From an uncultured Clostridia bacterium (GTDB taxonomy: Bacteria > Bacillota > Clostridia > TANB77 > CAG-508): a DNA stretch of 64,000 nucleotides. Below the pieces are notes generated by a model. It saw nothing but the letters and a program-made list of their open reading frames with translations, searched no databases and was not told the DNA's origin. The position numbers were made by a program, and so were the translations under genes. Location of the stretch: contig CAQUUC010000003.1 of NCBI GenBank assembly GCA_948896235.1, positions 129,376-193,375 on the forward strand, in the 5' to 3' direction. Shown here one piece after another: positions 9,039-17,872 of the stretch. Every line of letters starts with the position of its first letter. The first letter of the stretch is position 1.

Positions 9039-10364
9039 TTATTCTTTATCCTCTTTTTCACTTGGTTCATTAACATTGTGGTTTTTACAAGCTTTTACTT
9101 TTACAATTCTTTTATCTTCATATTCTTCTATTTTATATGTGATTTTTTCTGTTTCTATAATTGGTTTTTCTTCATCTTTTGGTATTCTACCTAATTTTTC
9201 TTGTAAATATCCTGATAATGTATCATAGTCTCCTTCTTCTATTTCTACTTGTAATATTTTACTTACATCATCAATATTCATAGTACCACTAATAAAATAA
9301 GTATCTTCGTCTACTTTTTCATATTCACTTTCTATTTCATCATATTCGTCATATATGTCTCCAACTAGTTCTTCTAAGATATCTTCCATAGTAATAAGTC
9401 CTGCTGTTCCACCATATTCATCTAAAACAATTGCTATTTGATTATTGTTTTTTTGTAATTCTTTAAATAACTCATCTATTGGCTTTGAACGTGGTACAAA
9501 ATATGCTGGTTTTATTATGCTTTTTAGTTTAATATTTCTTTTGCTTTTTACGTATTTTAATAAATCCTTTAAATATAATATTCCTTTAATTTCATCTATT
9601 GTCTCATTATATACAGGAATTCTTGAGTATCTATATTCATCTAATTCTTCTATTAGGTCATTAACATTCATATCTATACTAAGTGCATATATATCTGTTC
9701 TATGTGTCATTATTTCTGAAGCTATAGTATCATTAAATTCAAATACATTGTTTATAAGTTCTCTTTCATTTTCTTCAATAGCTCCTTTTTCTTCACCTTC
9801 ATCTACCATCATTTTTATTTCTTCTTCTGTTACTACTTCTTCATCTTTTTCGGAAACTCCAAATAGTTTTGAAACTAAATTTGTAGAAGCTGTTAGAAGC
9901 TTTACGAATGGTACTGTTAATATATAAATAAATCTTATAATTCCTATTGTAGCAAATGCAATTTTTTCATAACTTTTCATTGCAAGTCTTTTAGGTACAA
10001 GTTCTCCAAATACTAATGTAAAAAATGATAATATCATAGTAATAATTATAATTGATATACTCTGCCAAACAGAAATCGAAATTTGTGGTATTAGGTTATT
10101 TAAAATTGGTGCTAATTTACTTGCAAAAGCATCTGATGCAAACGCACTAGATAAAAAACCTGCAAGAGTAATTCCTATTTGTATCGTTGCTAAAAATTTG
10201 CTTGGATTTTCAAGCATCTTTAAAATTTGTTTTGCTCTTTTGTCTCCATTTTTAGCTTGTTTTGCAACTTTTGCATCATTTAAAGAAATAAAAGCAATTT
10301 CACTTGCTGCAAAAAAAGCATTTAAAAGTATCAATATAATTAATATAAAAATCTGTGATATCAT
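9039..10364 (-). CDS. CorC/HlyC-type transporter-associated membrane protein (CNNM-CBS)
   Basis: A 441-residue protein with the family's domain order. The N-terminal DUF21/CNNM transmembrane region (about 1-190) has ASEIAFISLNDAKV and FGELVPKRLAM. A pair of CBS domains (about 205-330) starts at MTHRTDIYALS and contains VLDEYGGTAGLITMEDILEELVGDI. The C-terminal transporter-associated domain ends near residue 425. Members are implicated in Mg2+ or Co2+ efflux, with CBS domains sensing ATP-Mg. It is a single intact frame with no in-frame CGG. Confidence 0.92.
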   Translation of the reverse strand: MISQIFILIILILLNAFFAASEIAFISLNDAKVAKQAKNGDKRAKQILKMLENPSKFLATIQIGITLAGFLSSAFASDAFASKLAPILNNLIPQISISVWQSISIIIITMILSFFTLVFGELVPKRLAMKSYEKIAFATIGIIRFIYILTVPFVKLLTASTNLVSKLFGVSEKDEEVVTEEEIKMMVDEGEEKGAIEENERELINNVFEFNDTIASEIMTHRTDIYALSIDMNVNDLIEELDEYRYSRIPVYNETIDEIKGILYLKDLLKYVKSKRNIKLKSIIKPAYFVPRSKPIDELFKELQKNNNQIAIVLDEYGGTAGLITMEDILEELVGDIYDEYDEIESEYEKVDEDTYFISGTMNIDDVSKILQVEIEEGDYDTLSGYLQEKLGRIPKDEEKPIIETEKITYKIEEYEDKRIVKVKACKNHNVNEPSEKEDKE

Positions 10365-10460
10365 TTTAATTTAAATTTTCCTTTCATTATATAATTTTAC
10401 AAGAAATATTATATGTTTAAACTGTTTTCGTTGTCAATTGCTTAGAATGCAAATTTATAA

Positions 10461-11978
10461 TTATTTACTTGCTACTGGCAAAATTGGAACTTTTGCACTA
10501 TTAAGCATTACCATATCTATATAATTTACATAGTCTTTTCTCGTCATATTTAATGTAACGTTTTCTCCTTCAAGTTCTTTATTTTGTGTATATATTTCAT
10601 CTATATAATTATTATAGATATTTTCTTTTGTTAAATTTGTTACATTTTTTCTATTAATAGTATTTATAAAATTATTTACATTATACAAGTTAGTTTCATT
10701 TATTTCATTTATTATTTCTTTGTTAATATTTGTTGTTTTTATGTTTGATACCTCAGTTATATTATTTTCAATTACATTTTTACTTTCTTCTATTACATTT
10801 ATTTCTTTATTTAAAATAGTAACTTCTTCTGTAATAGGTTTTGTACTTTCTACTTTTATAGTAATGTTTTCTTGATTATCTACATCAATTTCTATTAATG
10901 CTTTATTTAAATTATATCCATCAATTGTACTTGTTTGTTGCAAGTAGTATTTTCCTTCACTTAAATTAATACTAATTTTACCTTCTGAATTTGTTACTAA
11001 ATCTCTTTTTACCACAGTTCCATCTTCTTTAATTATAGAAAACACATTTCCTACAATAGGTAATTTCGTTTCGTGGTCTTCGTTTAATATTTCTACATTA
11101 TTTTCTATTGCTACCTTTTCTACAAAAATTGCTGATGAAATAAATGATTCTTTTTCAGCTAATAGATATTGTTCTTCTAAGGTACTTGTTTTCCTATATG
11201 TATATAAGTTCGCTCCTCTCATTTCATAATTAAACTGAAGTGTTATTTCTTGATCTATATCTTTTGGTACTATCAAATAAAATATATCCCCATCACTGAA
11301 ATTAGTTTTTGTTTCATTTGTTAATTTATCTACAACTCTAATGTCTTCTCCTTTTTGTATTGTAATATCCCCAGGAATTGTATTGGCTGATTCAATATTA
11401 TATTCTTTATATTTATAAGCATTATCTTCCTCGTAAATTTTCCATTTTGTATCATTTGTATTAATATTTATTGTACTAGGCTTTTCTTTAGAAGCATTTT
11501 TTAATATTTCTTTTGTAGTATTTAAAATTCTATTTGCTTTTTCTTCTTCTCCTTGAATAATCTTATAATCTTCTATATTTCTTCCTTCTTTTGATACATA
11601 TATAGCTTCTTGTGTTGCAATATATGCTTCTTCTAAATTATTTGTTCCTAGTTCCTCCCAAGTTTTACATCCATATCCATTTTTTAAAATATTTTTTATT
11701 TTTTCATCATTATAAAATTCTATATTACTCATTGTGAATGAAGTCATTATATTATTTTTCTTCATAACATACACTGGTATATTATCATCTGTAAATCTTA
11801 ATACAGCTTTTCTTTCTTCATTGCCATATGAATATGGAATATTGTTATATTCTCTTACACTAATATTAACTTCCTTTCCAACTAAACTTGCACTACTAAT
11901 ATTTGAAATGTTTATTATTGTAATGATAATTGCTAATATACTAATTATTTTATGCTTAATTTTATATTTTGTTTTCAT
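10461..11978 (-). CDS. Secreted surface protein with thioester-like region and Cna-B/SpaA domain
   Basis: A 505-residue protein with a signal peptide or anchor (about residues 8-30, ending near SSAS). Residues 35-170 resemble Gram-positive thioester-domain proteins, with ATQEAIYVS matching the usual TQxAIW segment. The expected YC cysteine appears to be replaced (VYVMKKN). Residues about 300-380 form a SpaA/Cna-B fold (KLPIVGNVFSII, GKYYLQQTSTIDGYNL). An Asn-rich tail ends in ILPVASK, without the hydrophobic helix and positive charge of a sortase signal. The neighbouring upstream gene is a degenerate sortase. A surface or adhesion role is likely, but the attachment mode is unclear. Confidence 0.7.
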   Translation of the reverse strand: MKTKYKIKHKIISILAIIITIINISNISSASLVGKEVNISVREYNNIPYSYGNEERKAVLRFTDDNIPVYVMKKNNIMTSFTMSNIEFYNDEKIKNILKNGYGCKTWEELGTNNLEEAYIATQEAIYVSKEGRNIEDYKIIQGEEEKANRILNTTKEILKNASKEKPSTININTNDTKWKIYEEDNAYKYKEYNIESANTIPGDITIQKGEDIRVVDKLTNETKTNFSDGDIFYLIVPKDIDQEITLQFNYEMRGANLYTYRKTSTLEEQYLLAEKESFISSAIFVEKVAIENNVEILNEDHETKLPIVGNVFSIIKEDGTVVKRDLVTNSEGKISINLSEGKYYLQQTSTIDGYNLNKALIEIDVDNQENITIKVESTKPITEEVTILNKEINVIEESKNVIENNITEVSNIKTTNINKEIINEINETNLYNVNNFINTINRKNVTNLTKENIYNNYIDEIYTQNKELEGENVTLNMTRKDYVNYIDMVMLNSAKVPILPVASK

Positions 11979-12030
11979 ATTTTACACCTTTATATAGTAA
12001 AATACTATATCCTTTCTATGTTTATTTTTG

Positions 12031-12585
12031 TTATATTTTAACTTCGACAGCTTGTACACATCTTCTCATTTCTGGTTCTTCTAATATTCCAGTAATTAGA
12101 GTAAGTCTATTATCTTCTGTGGTGCTTAAATAAGACCAATCAGTTTCTTTAATTACTATATTAGTACTAACTTTATATTCTTTTTTTAAGTCACCTTTAA
12201 TATAAATAATTACATCTCCTTCTACTAAATCTGCTAATTTTTCAAAATAATTTTCTTTATAACCAGAACTTGCTGCAATTAATCCTATATTCCCATTATC
12301 TTTAGGTGTTTCTCCAAAATGCCCAACATAATTATTTATAACTTCTCCCGAAGTGCCTTCTTTAATTTCTGCTGACACATTTATTTTAGGTATAATTAAT
12401 CTCCATTCTTCAATTTCTTCATAAGTATCTTCTCTAAACTTATCTTGAGCTACTTTCGAAGTAGCTTGAACATAATTATTCTTCAAGCTAAAGACTATAA
12501 GTGTCAAGAAATTTGTTTGTATAAATATAATAACAGCAATAATAAGTGTCACTATACTAATACATCTTTTGCTACAACAATTCAT
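12031..12585 (-). CDS. Sortase-fold protein lacking the catalytic His and Cys
   Basis: A 184-residue protein with an N-terminal membrane segment (about 8-34) and a sortase beta-barrel: RLIIPKINVSAEIKEGTS, NNYVGHFGETP and FEKLADLVEGDVIIY are typical class D/B-like elements. The catalytic His of the GNxxxAGH strand is missing (GNIGLIAASSGY). The TLxTC cysteine is glycine (LTLITGILEE), while the downstream Arg is kept (RRCVQA). It therefore looks like an inactive pseudo-sortase. It sits 52 bases upstream of the surface protein, in the place where a dedicated sortase would normally be. Confidence 0.8.
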   Translation of the reverse strand: MNCCSKRCISIVTLIIAVIIFIQTNFLTLIVFSLKNNYVQATSKVAQDKFREDTYEEIEEWRLIIPKINVSAEIKEGTSGEVINNYVGHFGETPKDNGNIGLIAASSGYKENYFEKLADLVEGDVIIYIKGDLKKEYKVSTNIVIKETDWSYLSTTEDNRLTLITGILEEPEMRRCVQAVEVKI

Positions 12586-13093
12586 GTATTACACCACACT
12601 CCTACATATTCAATTTTTAATTTTTGGATTTTAATTTAGATCTAAATTTTTTAGAATGTCTCAAAACAAAGTTTGAAACTTTTCTAGAAATTAATATGAT
12701 AACATTATAATATCCTTTTCTTATTTTGTAAAGAATTTTTTATTGACAAGAAGTGCCAAAATTCGACTTTCAGCACTTCTAAATATTATTCTATATTTGG
12801 TTATTTCACCTAATTTTAAGCTTTTCTAGCATTCCTCCTAAGTTAATTTATATTTAATTTTAACCTTCAATATTAACCTTATAACTTATTTATAATTTTC
12901 CTCCTTTGCACTTCTATATTTTACCTATAATTTATGTTCTAATTGTGAATTAATTGTAATGTTTTAGTTTTATTCATTAATAACTTTACATAATTTTATA
13001 ATTATGTATTGCATTATTTAAACATATGTGTTATACTTAATACATACTAGCAATAACGCTGGTAAATAATTCATCTTAAGGAGGACTAAACAA
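12586..13093. other. 508-base intergenic region
   Basis: AT-rich spacer between divergent genes. It holds a hairpin at about 12749-12780 (agaagtgc/gcacttct) and the promoter at 13009-13037. I see no other coding frame or RNA gene. Confidence 0.6.
13009..13037 (+). promoter_or_regulatory. Extended -10 promoter for the small gene at 13094
   Basis: TTGCAT (13009-13014), 17-base spacer, TGT then TATACT (13032-13037), giving a leader of about 50 bases ending in AAGGAGG. The arrangement matches the promoter at 25929-25957. Confidence 0.7.
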
Positions 13094-13245
13094 ATGGTTA
13101 AACCCAAACGAAGTAACAACACACCTTTTTTGAAAAATGATCTCGTTATCAGCGGCGCGGTGACCGGCGGCAAGATCCAGCGGAGGTAGTTGTATGCGGA
13201 AGTGGACTTCAGGATTTGTTTAGTAATACCAACTTAATAATGTAA
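13094..13245 (+). CDS. Small GC-rich gene with two in-frame CGG codons (49 aa if recoded, 31 aa if not)
   Basis: A strong AAGGAGG and an extended -10 promoter precede ATG 13094, and a GC-rich hairpin terminator follows. In zero frame it ends after 31 residues (GGKIQRR, TAG). Applying the +1 rule at CGG 13181-13183, and again at CGG 13197-13199, gives 49 residues ending GGKIQGGSCMGSGLQDLFSNTNLIM. Both recoded residues then sit in a glycine-rich run. Codon choice (GGC, GCG, ACC, AAG, CAG) is much more GC-rich than the neighbours. I do not recognise the product. It could be a secreted or modified peptide, a regulator that senses CGG decoding, or an acquired gene that uses Arg-CGG. Confidence 0.6.
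13181..13199 (+). other. Two candidate CGG recoding sites in the small gene
   Basis: CGG 13181-13183 follows CAG and CGG 13197-13199 follows ATG. The second is in frame only if the first shifts. The preceding codons differ from the usual set at confirmed sites, so these are candidates only. Confidence 0.5.
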
Positions 13246-13297
13246 CCGGCAAAGCCGGCAAGACGGGGGAAGCAATATATGCTCCCCCGACGTTTTT
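13246..13297 (+). terminator. GC-rich terminator after the small gene
   Basis: A short ccggcaaagccgg hairpin, then a cggggg-agca/tgct-cccccg stem (13264-13289) followed by T-rich sequence. Confidence 0.8.
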
Positions 13298-13315
13298 ATT
13301 TTTATACAAAAATTT

Positions 13316-13343
13316 AAGTAGAAATCGCTAAAGATTTCTACTT
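13316..13343 (-). terminator. Terminator after ftsZ
   Basis: Perfect stem aagtagaaatc/gatttctactt. On the minus strand it is followed by AAATTTTTG. Confidence 0.7.
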
Positions 13344-13361
13344 AAAACTTTTTTATATATT

Positions 13362-14483
13362 CTATTTATTTAATCCTTTTTTATTTCTTAAAAATGATGG
13401 TATGTCTAAATCACTTGAGTTTGATGAACTTTCAGTTGATGTTGGAATTGAGTTTATTTTTTTATCCCAAGCTTTTGTTACTTTTTCTGCTACACCAATT
13501 GTTGAAATTGGAAAATCTTGTTCAAATCCTGTTGCTATAACTGTTATTGAAATTTCATCTCCCATATTTTCATCTATAACTGCACCAAAAATTATATTTG
13601 CTTCTGGGTCTACACTACGTTGTACTAATTCTGCTGCTGTATTTACTTCGTGTAATCCTAGTTCTGATCCACCAGTAATGTTAATGATAACTCCTCTTGC
13701 TCCTTCTATTGATGTTTCTAGTAATGGACTTTGTATAGCTTGTTTTGCAGCATCTTCTGCTCTATTTTCTCCTGATGCTCTACCTATACCCATATGTGCC
13801 ATACCTGTATTTAACATTATTGTTTTAACATCTGCAAAGTCTAAGTTTACAAGACCTGGTACTGCGATTAAGTCTGATATACCTTGTACACCTTGTCTTA
13901 AAACATCATCAGCCATTTTAAACGCATCTACAATAGATGTTTTTCTATCTATTATTTGTAATAATTTATCATTTGGTATTACAACTAATGTATCTACTTT
14001 ACCTTTTAAACTTTCAATTCCACGTTCTGCTTGTGAAAGTCTCTTTTTACCTTCAAAGGTAAATGGTTTTGTAACAACACCTATTGTTAAAATTCCCATT
14101 TCTTTTGCAGCAGCAGCAACTATTGGTGCGGCACCTGTTCCTGTTCCACCACCCATACCAGCTGTTACGAAAACCATATCTGCTCCACGTAACACTTCTG
14201 CTATTTCTGATTTAGATTCTTCTGCTGATTGCGCTCCTATATCAGGATTTGCTCCTGCTCCTAGTCCTCTTGTTATTTTTTCTCCTATTTGGATTTTAGT
14301 TGCTGCTCTTGATTCTTGAAGAGCTTGTCTATCAGTATTTACGGAAATAAATTCTACTCCTCTAATTCCTGATTCGACCATTCTATTTACAGCATTATTT
14401 CCTGCTCCTCCTACACCAATTACTTTTATTGTAGCTGTTCCGTCCATCATTCTATCATTGTTTTCTTCGTAATCTACCATCAT
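13362..14483 (-). CDS. ftsZ: Cell-division GTPase FtsZ
   Basis: FtsZ forms the cytokinetic ring. The 373-residue protein shows [17 protein letters not shown], the tubulin signature [10 protein letters not shown], the synergy-loop residues [11 protein letters not shown] and ISVTVIATGF-type strand near 310. A short variable linker precedes the conserved C-terminal peptide [11 protein letters not shown], which binds FtsA. The start ATG 14483 follows GGGAGGA. It is downstream of ftsA with a 55-base gap. The sole sense CGG (GAC|GGA) is out of phase. Confidence 0.98.
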   Translation of the reverse strand: MMVDYEENNDRMMDGTATIKVIGVGGAGNNAVNRMVESGIRGVEFISVNTDRQALQESRAATKIQIGEKITRGLGAGANPDIGAQSAEESKSEIAEVLRGADMVFVTAGMGGGTGTGAAPIVAAAAKEMGILTIGVVTKPFTFEGKKRLSQAERGIESLKGKVDTLVVIPNDKLLQIIDRKTSIVDAFKMADDVLRQGVQGISDLIAVPGLVNLDFADVKTIMLNTGMAHMGIGRASGENRAEDAAKQAIQSPLLETSIEGARGVIINITGGSELGLHEVNTAAELVQRSVDPEANIIFGAVIDENMGDEISITVIATGFEQDFPISTIGVAEKVTKAWDKKINSIPTSTESSSNSSDLDIPSFLRNKKGLNK

Positions 14484-14538
14484 TTTTTCCTCCCAATAAT
14501 TTTTATTTATTTTTTAAAATTAAAAACTTTTTTGTTTT

Positions 14539-15768
14539 CTACGAATAGAAAAATTCTTTTATTCTTTCCATAATTGTAGTAAAGATATTTGTATCTAATT
14601 TTGTATCTATACTACTTGATACAGTTTTTGCAAAAGGTCTAGCTGCAATATATCTTACTAATGAATATGCTGTACGATAAGTTGGTCTTACTGTACTTAT
14701 TAATCTTCCTGTTGATATCTTTACTGGTATATTTAATATTATTTTTCCTGCAACATCACTTTTATTTATATTTGTTATTCCTTGTCCTGTTAATACTACA
14801 TTATTTATTCTAGGTTTAATGCCTTGATTTGTTATATCTTTATTTACTAGTACGAATATTTCTTCAATTCTAGCTTCAATAATCTCAATTAATTCTGAAC
14901 TTTTTATAATTTTATTTTTTGAATCGCCTTTATAGGTATTTAAAATTATATCGTTATCATTATCAATAAAAGATTTTAAAGCAAGTCCATACTGTCTTTT
15001 TAATTTATCTGCCTCTTCTAAAGATATATTAAGCACTACTGATATATCGTTTGTAATACTATCTCCACCTAATGGTATTGTATTTGTATAGATGAATGAT
15101 GCTCCCTCAAATACTCCAATGTCTGTGTTTCCTGCCCCTATATCTAATAGCATAACATTATCATGTAGTTCATTTACATCTAATATTAAGTTTCTTTCTG
15201 CAAGAGTGTTTGGTACTATTCCATCTATCTCTAGTCCTGCTTTTCTAAAAATTCCTGCAAGTTGTCTTGTATAATCTTTATCTGCAATTACAATTTGTGC
15301 ATTTAATGTAAATTCTGGACTTAAATTTCCTACTGGATCTTTAGTTGTCTTTCCATCACTTAACACAAAATCATTTGGTACTATGTCTATAATAGTTTTT
15401 CCATCTGGAACTTCAATATCTCTTATTTGCATTATAGCTTGTCCCACATCTCTTACAGAAATTCCAGCATATTTGTCTTTTAATTCTTTTGTAACACTAT
15501 TTTGCACTATGGTTGCATATTTACCTGGTATTGTAACATATGCAGAATTTATCTTTAAATTTGATTCATCTTCAGCATTCTTTATTGTTTTAGCTAACGC
15601 TTCCGCAATTTTATCTTCGTTAATTATTTTTCCTTTTTTGATACCTTCGCATTTACTGCTAGTTGAACATATAATTTCAATTTGATTAAAATTATTAACT
15701 TCCCCTACAACAGCTGATACTTTAGATGTTCCGATATCAATTCCAACAATTATATCACCTATTGCCAA
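14539..15768 (-). CDS. ftsA: Cell-division protein FtsA
   Basis: An actin-like ATPase that tethers FtsZ to the membrane. The 409-residue protein shows VGIDIGTSKVSAVVG (phosphate 1), the SHS2/1C subdomain (about 80-165), MLLDIGAGNTDIGVF (phosphate 2) and VVLTGQGIT. It ends in a basic amphipathic helix (IMERIKEFFYS). The ribosome site GGAGGA selects a TTG start at 15768. The promoter is at 15809-15837. Two sense CGG trinucleotides are out of phase (GCG|GAA, ATC|GGA). Confidence 0.96.
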   Translation of the reverse strand: MAIGDIIVGIDIGTSKVSAVVGEVNNFNQIEIICSTSSKCEGIKKGKIINEDKIAEALAKTIKNAEDESNLKINSAYVTIPGKYATIVQNSVTKELKDKYAGISVRDVGQAIMQIRDIEVPDGKTIIDIVPNDFVLSDGKTTKDPVGNLSPEFTLNAQIVIADKDYTRQLAGIFRKAGLEIDGIVPNTLAERNLILDVNELHDNVMLLDIGAGNTDIGVFEGASFIYTNTIPLGGDSITNDISVVLNISLEEADKLKRQYGLALKSFIDNDNDIILNTYKGDSKNKIIKSSELIEIIEARIEEIFVLVNKDITNQGIKPRINNVVLTGQGITNINKSDVAGKIILNIPVKISTGRLISTVRPTYRTAYSLVRYIAARPFAKTVSSSIDTKLDTNIFTTIMERIKEFFYS

Positions 15769-15808
15769 AGCTTATTCCTCCATCTTTATATTGTATTTTT
15801 CTTACGTA

Positions 15809-15837
15809 AGAATATTATATTTTATTAAAAAAGTCAA
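15809..15837 (-). promoter_or_regulatory. Promoter for ftsA-ftsZ
   Basis: Minus strand TTGACT (15832-15837), 17-base spacer, TATTCT (15809-15814), upstream of the TTG start. Confidence 0.6.
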
Positions 15838-15990
15838 TAGTTTTTGTAATATTTTTGTAATATTTTCGCCTCACTTTTGTAACAATATTATGTGTCACTT
15901 GCTACAGTAAGGATTTGCCGTTTTTTACCAATTTACTCCATTTTTTATAGGAATACATAGTAAAATAGTTATTAGTAATATAAAAATAAT

Positions 15991-16032
15991 AAAAGAGTAA
16001 TAGACAGATTAAAGTCTATCTATTACTCTTTT
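15991..16032 (-). terminator. Terminator separating the murA-ftsQ-sbp group from ftsAZ
   Basis: Long inverted repeat, aaaagagtaatagac paired with its complement around gtctatctattactctttt, directly after the sbp stop. Confidence 0.75.
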
Positions 16033-16033
16033 A

Positions 16034-16405
16034 TTATTTATTATCACTAGTTTTTCCTTCTTTTTTATTTGTCCATTTATCAAGGTAATATCTACGTATA
16101 ATTGCTAAGTTTGTAAACATCCTTCCAACAAATACTATAATTGCAGCAAGATAAATATCTACATTTAATTTTTCTCCTAAATATGTAAGTAATATTGATA
16201 AAATTGCATTTCCAAAAAAACCTGAAACAAAAATTTTTAAATCAAAATTACCTTTTAGAACAGATGTTATTCCACCAAATACCGAATCAAGTGCTGCTAT
16301 AATTGAAATTGCTAAATATCCTGACATACTATATGGTATAATTGGTGCATTCATTCCAGCAAGGGCTCCTATAATACACCCTATTAAGATTGCTATAAAA
16401 ATCAT
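16034..16405 (-). CDS. sbp: Small basic membrane protein (DUF1290, Sbp)
   Basis: A 123-residue protein with three to four hydrophobic segments: GCIIGALAGMNAPIIP near the start and GGITSVLKGNFD in the middle, with a basic tail RRYYLDKWTNKK. This matches DUF1290 proteins encoded between DUF881 genes and ftsA in Firmicutes. The role is unknown but linked to division by context. ATG 16405 follows AAGGGG and lies just past the stop of the upstream gene. The frame can be extended to 16429. Confidence 0.88.
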   Translation of the reverse strand: MIFIAILIGCIIGALAGMNAPIIPYSMSGYLAISIIAALDSVFGGITSVLKGNFDLKIFVSGFFGNAILSILLTYLGEKLNVDIYLAAIIVFVGRMFTNLAIIRRYYLDKWTNKKEGKTSDNK

Positions 16406-16406
16406 C

Positions 16407-17129
16407 TTATTTTTCCCCTTCCATATCAATATATTTTATTTCTATTTTACTAGAATATTTAGGTATTCTAATATTATTTTGTCTTTCCAATGATACTGCA
16501 TATTCAGAATACATATCCATAAATCCTACTGTTTTTGTAGTAAGTGCACTTTCTAGGTATTTTGGATCACCAATTGCTTTTATAACATATGGTGATACTA
16601 CTTTTTCTTTATTTATTAATATATAATGTGCTATATCATCAACATATATATCTACAATATCACTCATATTAATAATTCTTTGATCATTAATACTAATTGC
16701 TTCAGCACCTGCTGAGTTTAATTCATTTATTAAGTGTACTAAAATATATGATTTTAATAATTCACTTGCTTCATTTTGCGCTAAAGTTATAACTATTCCG
16801 TCTCCTTTTACGTCAGTCTCACCAGCTATTATTTGTGCTTGTAATAATTCTTTATCTAATAATTCTATAGCTTCTTGATTTGCTTCCTTTTTGTGTCTAT
16901 ATTCAGCAATTGTCTCATTTGTTTCTTGCAATTTCTCATTTGTTTCTTCATATCTTTCTTTCCATAATGCAATTTTTTCTCTTAATTCAGTTTCTGTCAT
17001 GGTTTCTATTTCTGTTATATTAGTTTCTTCTATTGTTTTAAACTGAATAAATATGACATATGTTAAAATGAAACATATAAGTCCTATTGTTACAATCATA
17101 ATATTTTTACCTTTTTTCAATTCAATCAC
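16407..17129 (-). CDS. DUF881 family membrane protein (YlxW/YlxX type), copy 2
   Basis: A 240-residue protein with one N-terminal membrane segment (about 10-30), a coiled coil (about 38-85, LREKIALWKERYEETNEKL) and the DUF881 globular domain (about 88-235: GDGIVITLAQN, AEAISINDQRI, PYVIKAIGDPKYLESAL). The family lies beside ftsQ/ftsA in Gram-positive bacteria. Its function is unknown. It starts with GTG at 17129, directly adjoining the stop of its paralogue, so the two were probably produced by tandem duplication. Confidence 0.9.
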   Translation of the reverse strand: MIELKKGKNIMIVTIGLICFILTYVIFIQFKTIEETNITEIETMTETELREKIALWKERYEETNEKLQETNETIAEYRHKKEANQEAIELLDKELLQAQIIAGETDVKGDGIVITLAQNEASELLKSYILVHLINELNSAGAEAISINDQRIINMSDIVDIYVDDIAHYILINKEKVVSPYVIKAIGDPKYLESALTTKTVGFMDMYSEYAVSLERQNNIRIPKYSSKIEIKYIDMEGEK

Positions 17130-17832
17130 CTACTCTGCATTTTTTATGTATTTATTAGTTAATACACCATTATATTTTTTTATTGTAATATTATCGCTTT
17201 TTTTAACATCTATTGAAATTTGCTCTCCATATTGTTCAATAAATGACCCTGGTCTTAGTAGATTATTATGCAAAGCATTACTTCCTATTGCTTCAATAAT
17301 AAATGGTGCTCCTATTGGTTCTCCATTTATTTGAACAACCGCACCAGCACAGCTTATTACTGTTCCTGGTACAATTCTTTGTCCATTAATACTTATTGCA
17401 TCTGCTCCTATGTTTTTTATTTCATTTACAATTGCTCGTAAATCTCCATCATGTACTAAATCATTTGAGGTTACAAATTTAGAATTCGTATTATCTTTAA
17501 CTGTAATAACTACACCTGAACCTGTTACATCAGTTAAACCTAAATATGTATTTAGTTCTTTTAATCGTTCTTGTTTCTCTATTGAACCTGAATCTGTACT
17601 TGTGCTTGTCTTTCTTTCATTTTCAAGAGTTTTTTCTGCAATATCTAATTCAGCATATACTTTATCATATCTTTCTTTCCATCTTAACACTTGATCTCTT
17701 AATCCATTTTCTGTATCATTTTTTCCGTGCAGTATTTGTTGCATCTTCTATTGTGTTTAATTGTACCATAATACAAAATGTTAAAATAATGCACATAATT
17801 CCTAATGTGATTGCAACTTGTCTTTTTTTCAC
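17130..17832 (-). CDS. DUF881 family membrane protein, copy 1, with one CGG +1 recoding site
   Basis: With a +1 shift at 17725-17727 this is a normal 233-residue DUF881 protein. It has a membrane segment (AITLGIMCIILTFCIMV), a coiled coil (LRDQVLRWKERYDKVYAEL) and the globular domain (GSGVVITVKDN, ADAISINGQRIVPG, PFIIEAIGSNALHNNLL). It parallels its neighbour closely. Without the shift the membrane segment is separated from the rest. I chose the GTG at 17832, eight bases after GGAGG; the frame could be extended to 17898, overlapping ftsQ. Confidence 0.88.
17725..17727 (-). other. CGG +1 recoding site in DUF881 copy 1
   Basis: In-frame CGG after GCA. Skipping C gives GGA (Gly36). Zero frame stops two codons later. 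Confidence 0.9.
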
Positions 17833-17872
17833 TAAAACTTCCTCCATTTCTCTATTAGTCAAAATACTTAAC

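Noticed and set aside
13402..14319. Long frame antisense to ftsZ
   Set aside because: A shadow of the biased third codon positions of ftsZ, with no ribosome site and no family resemblance.
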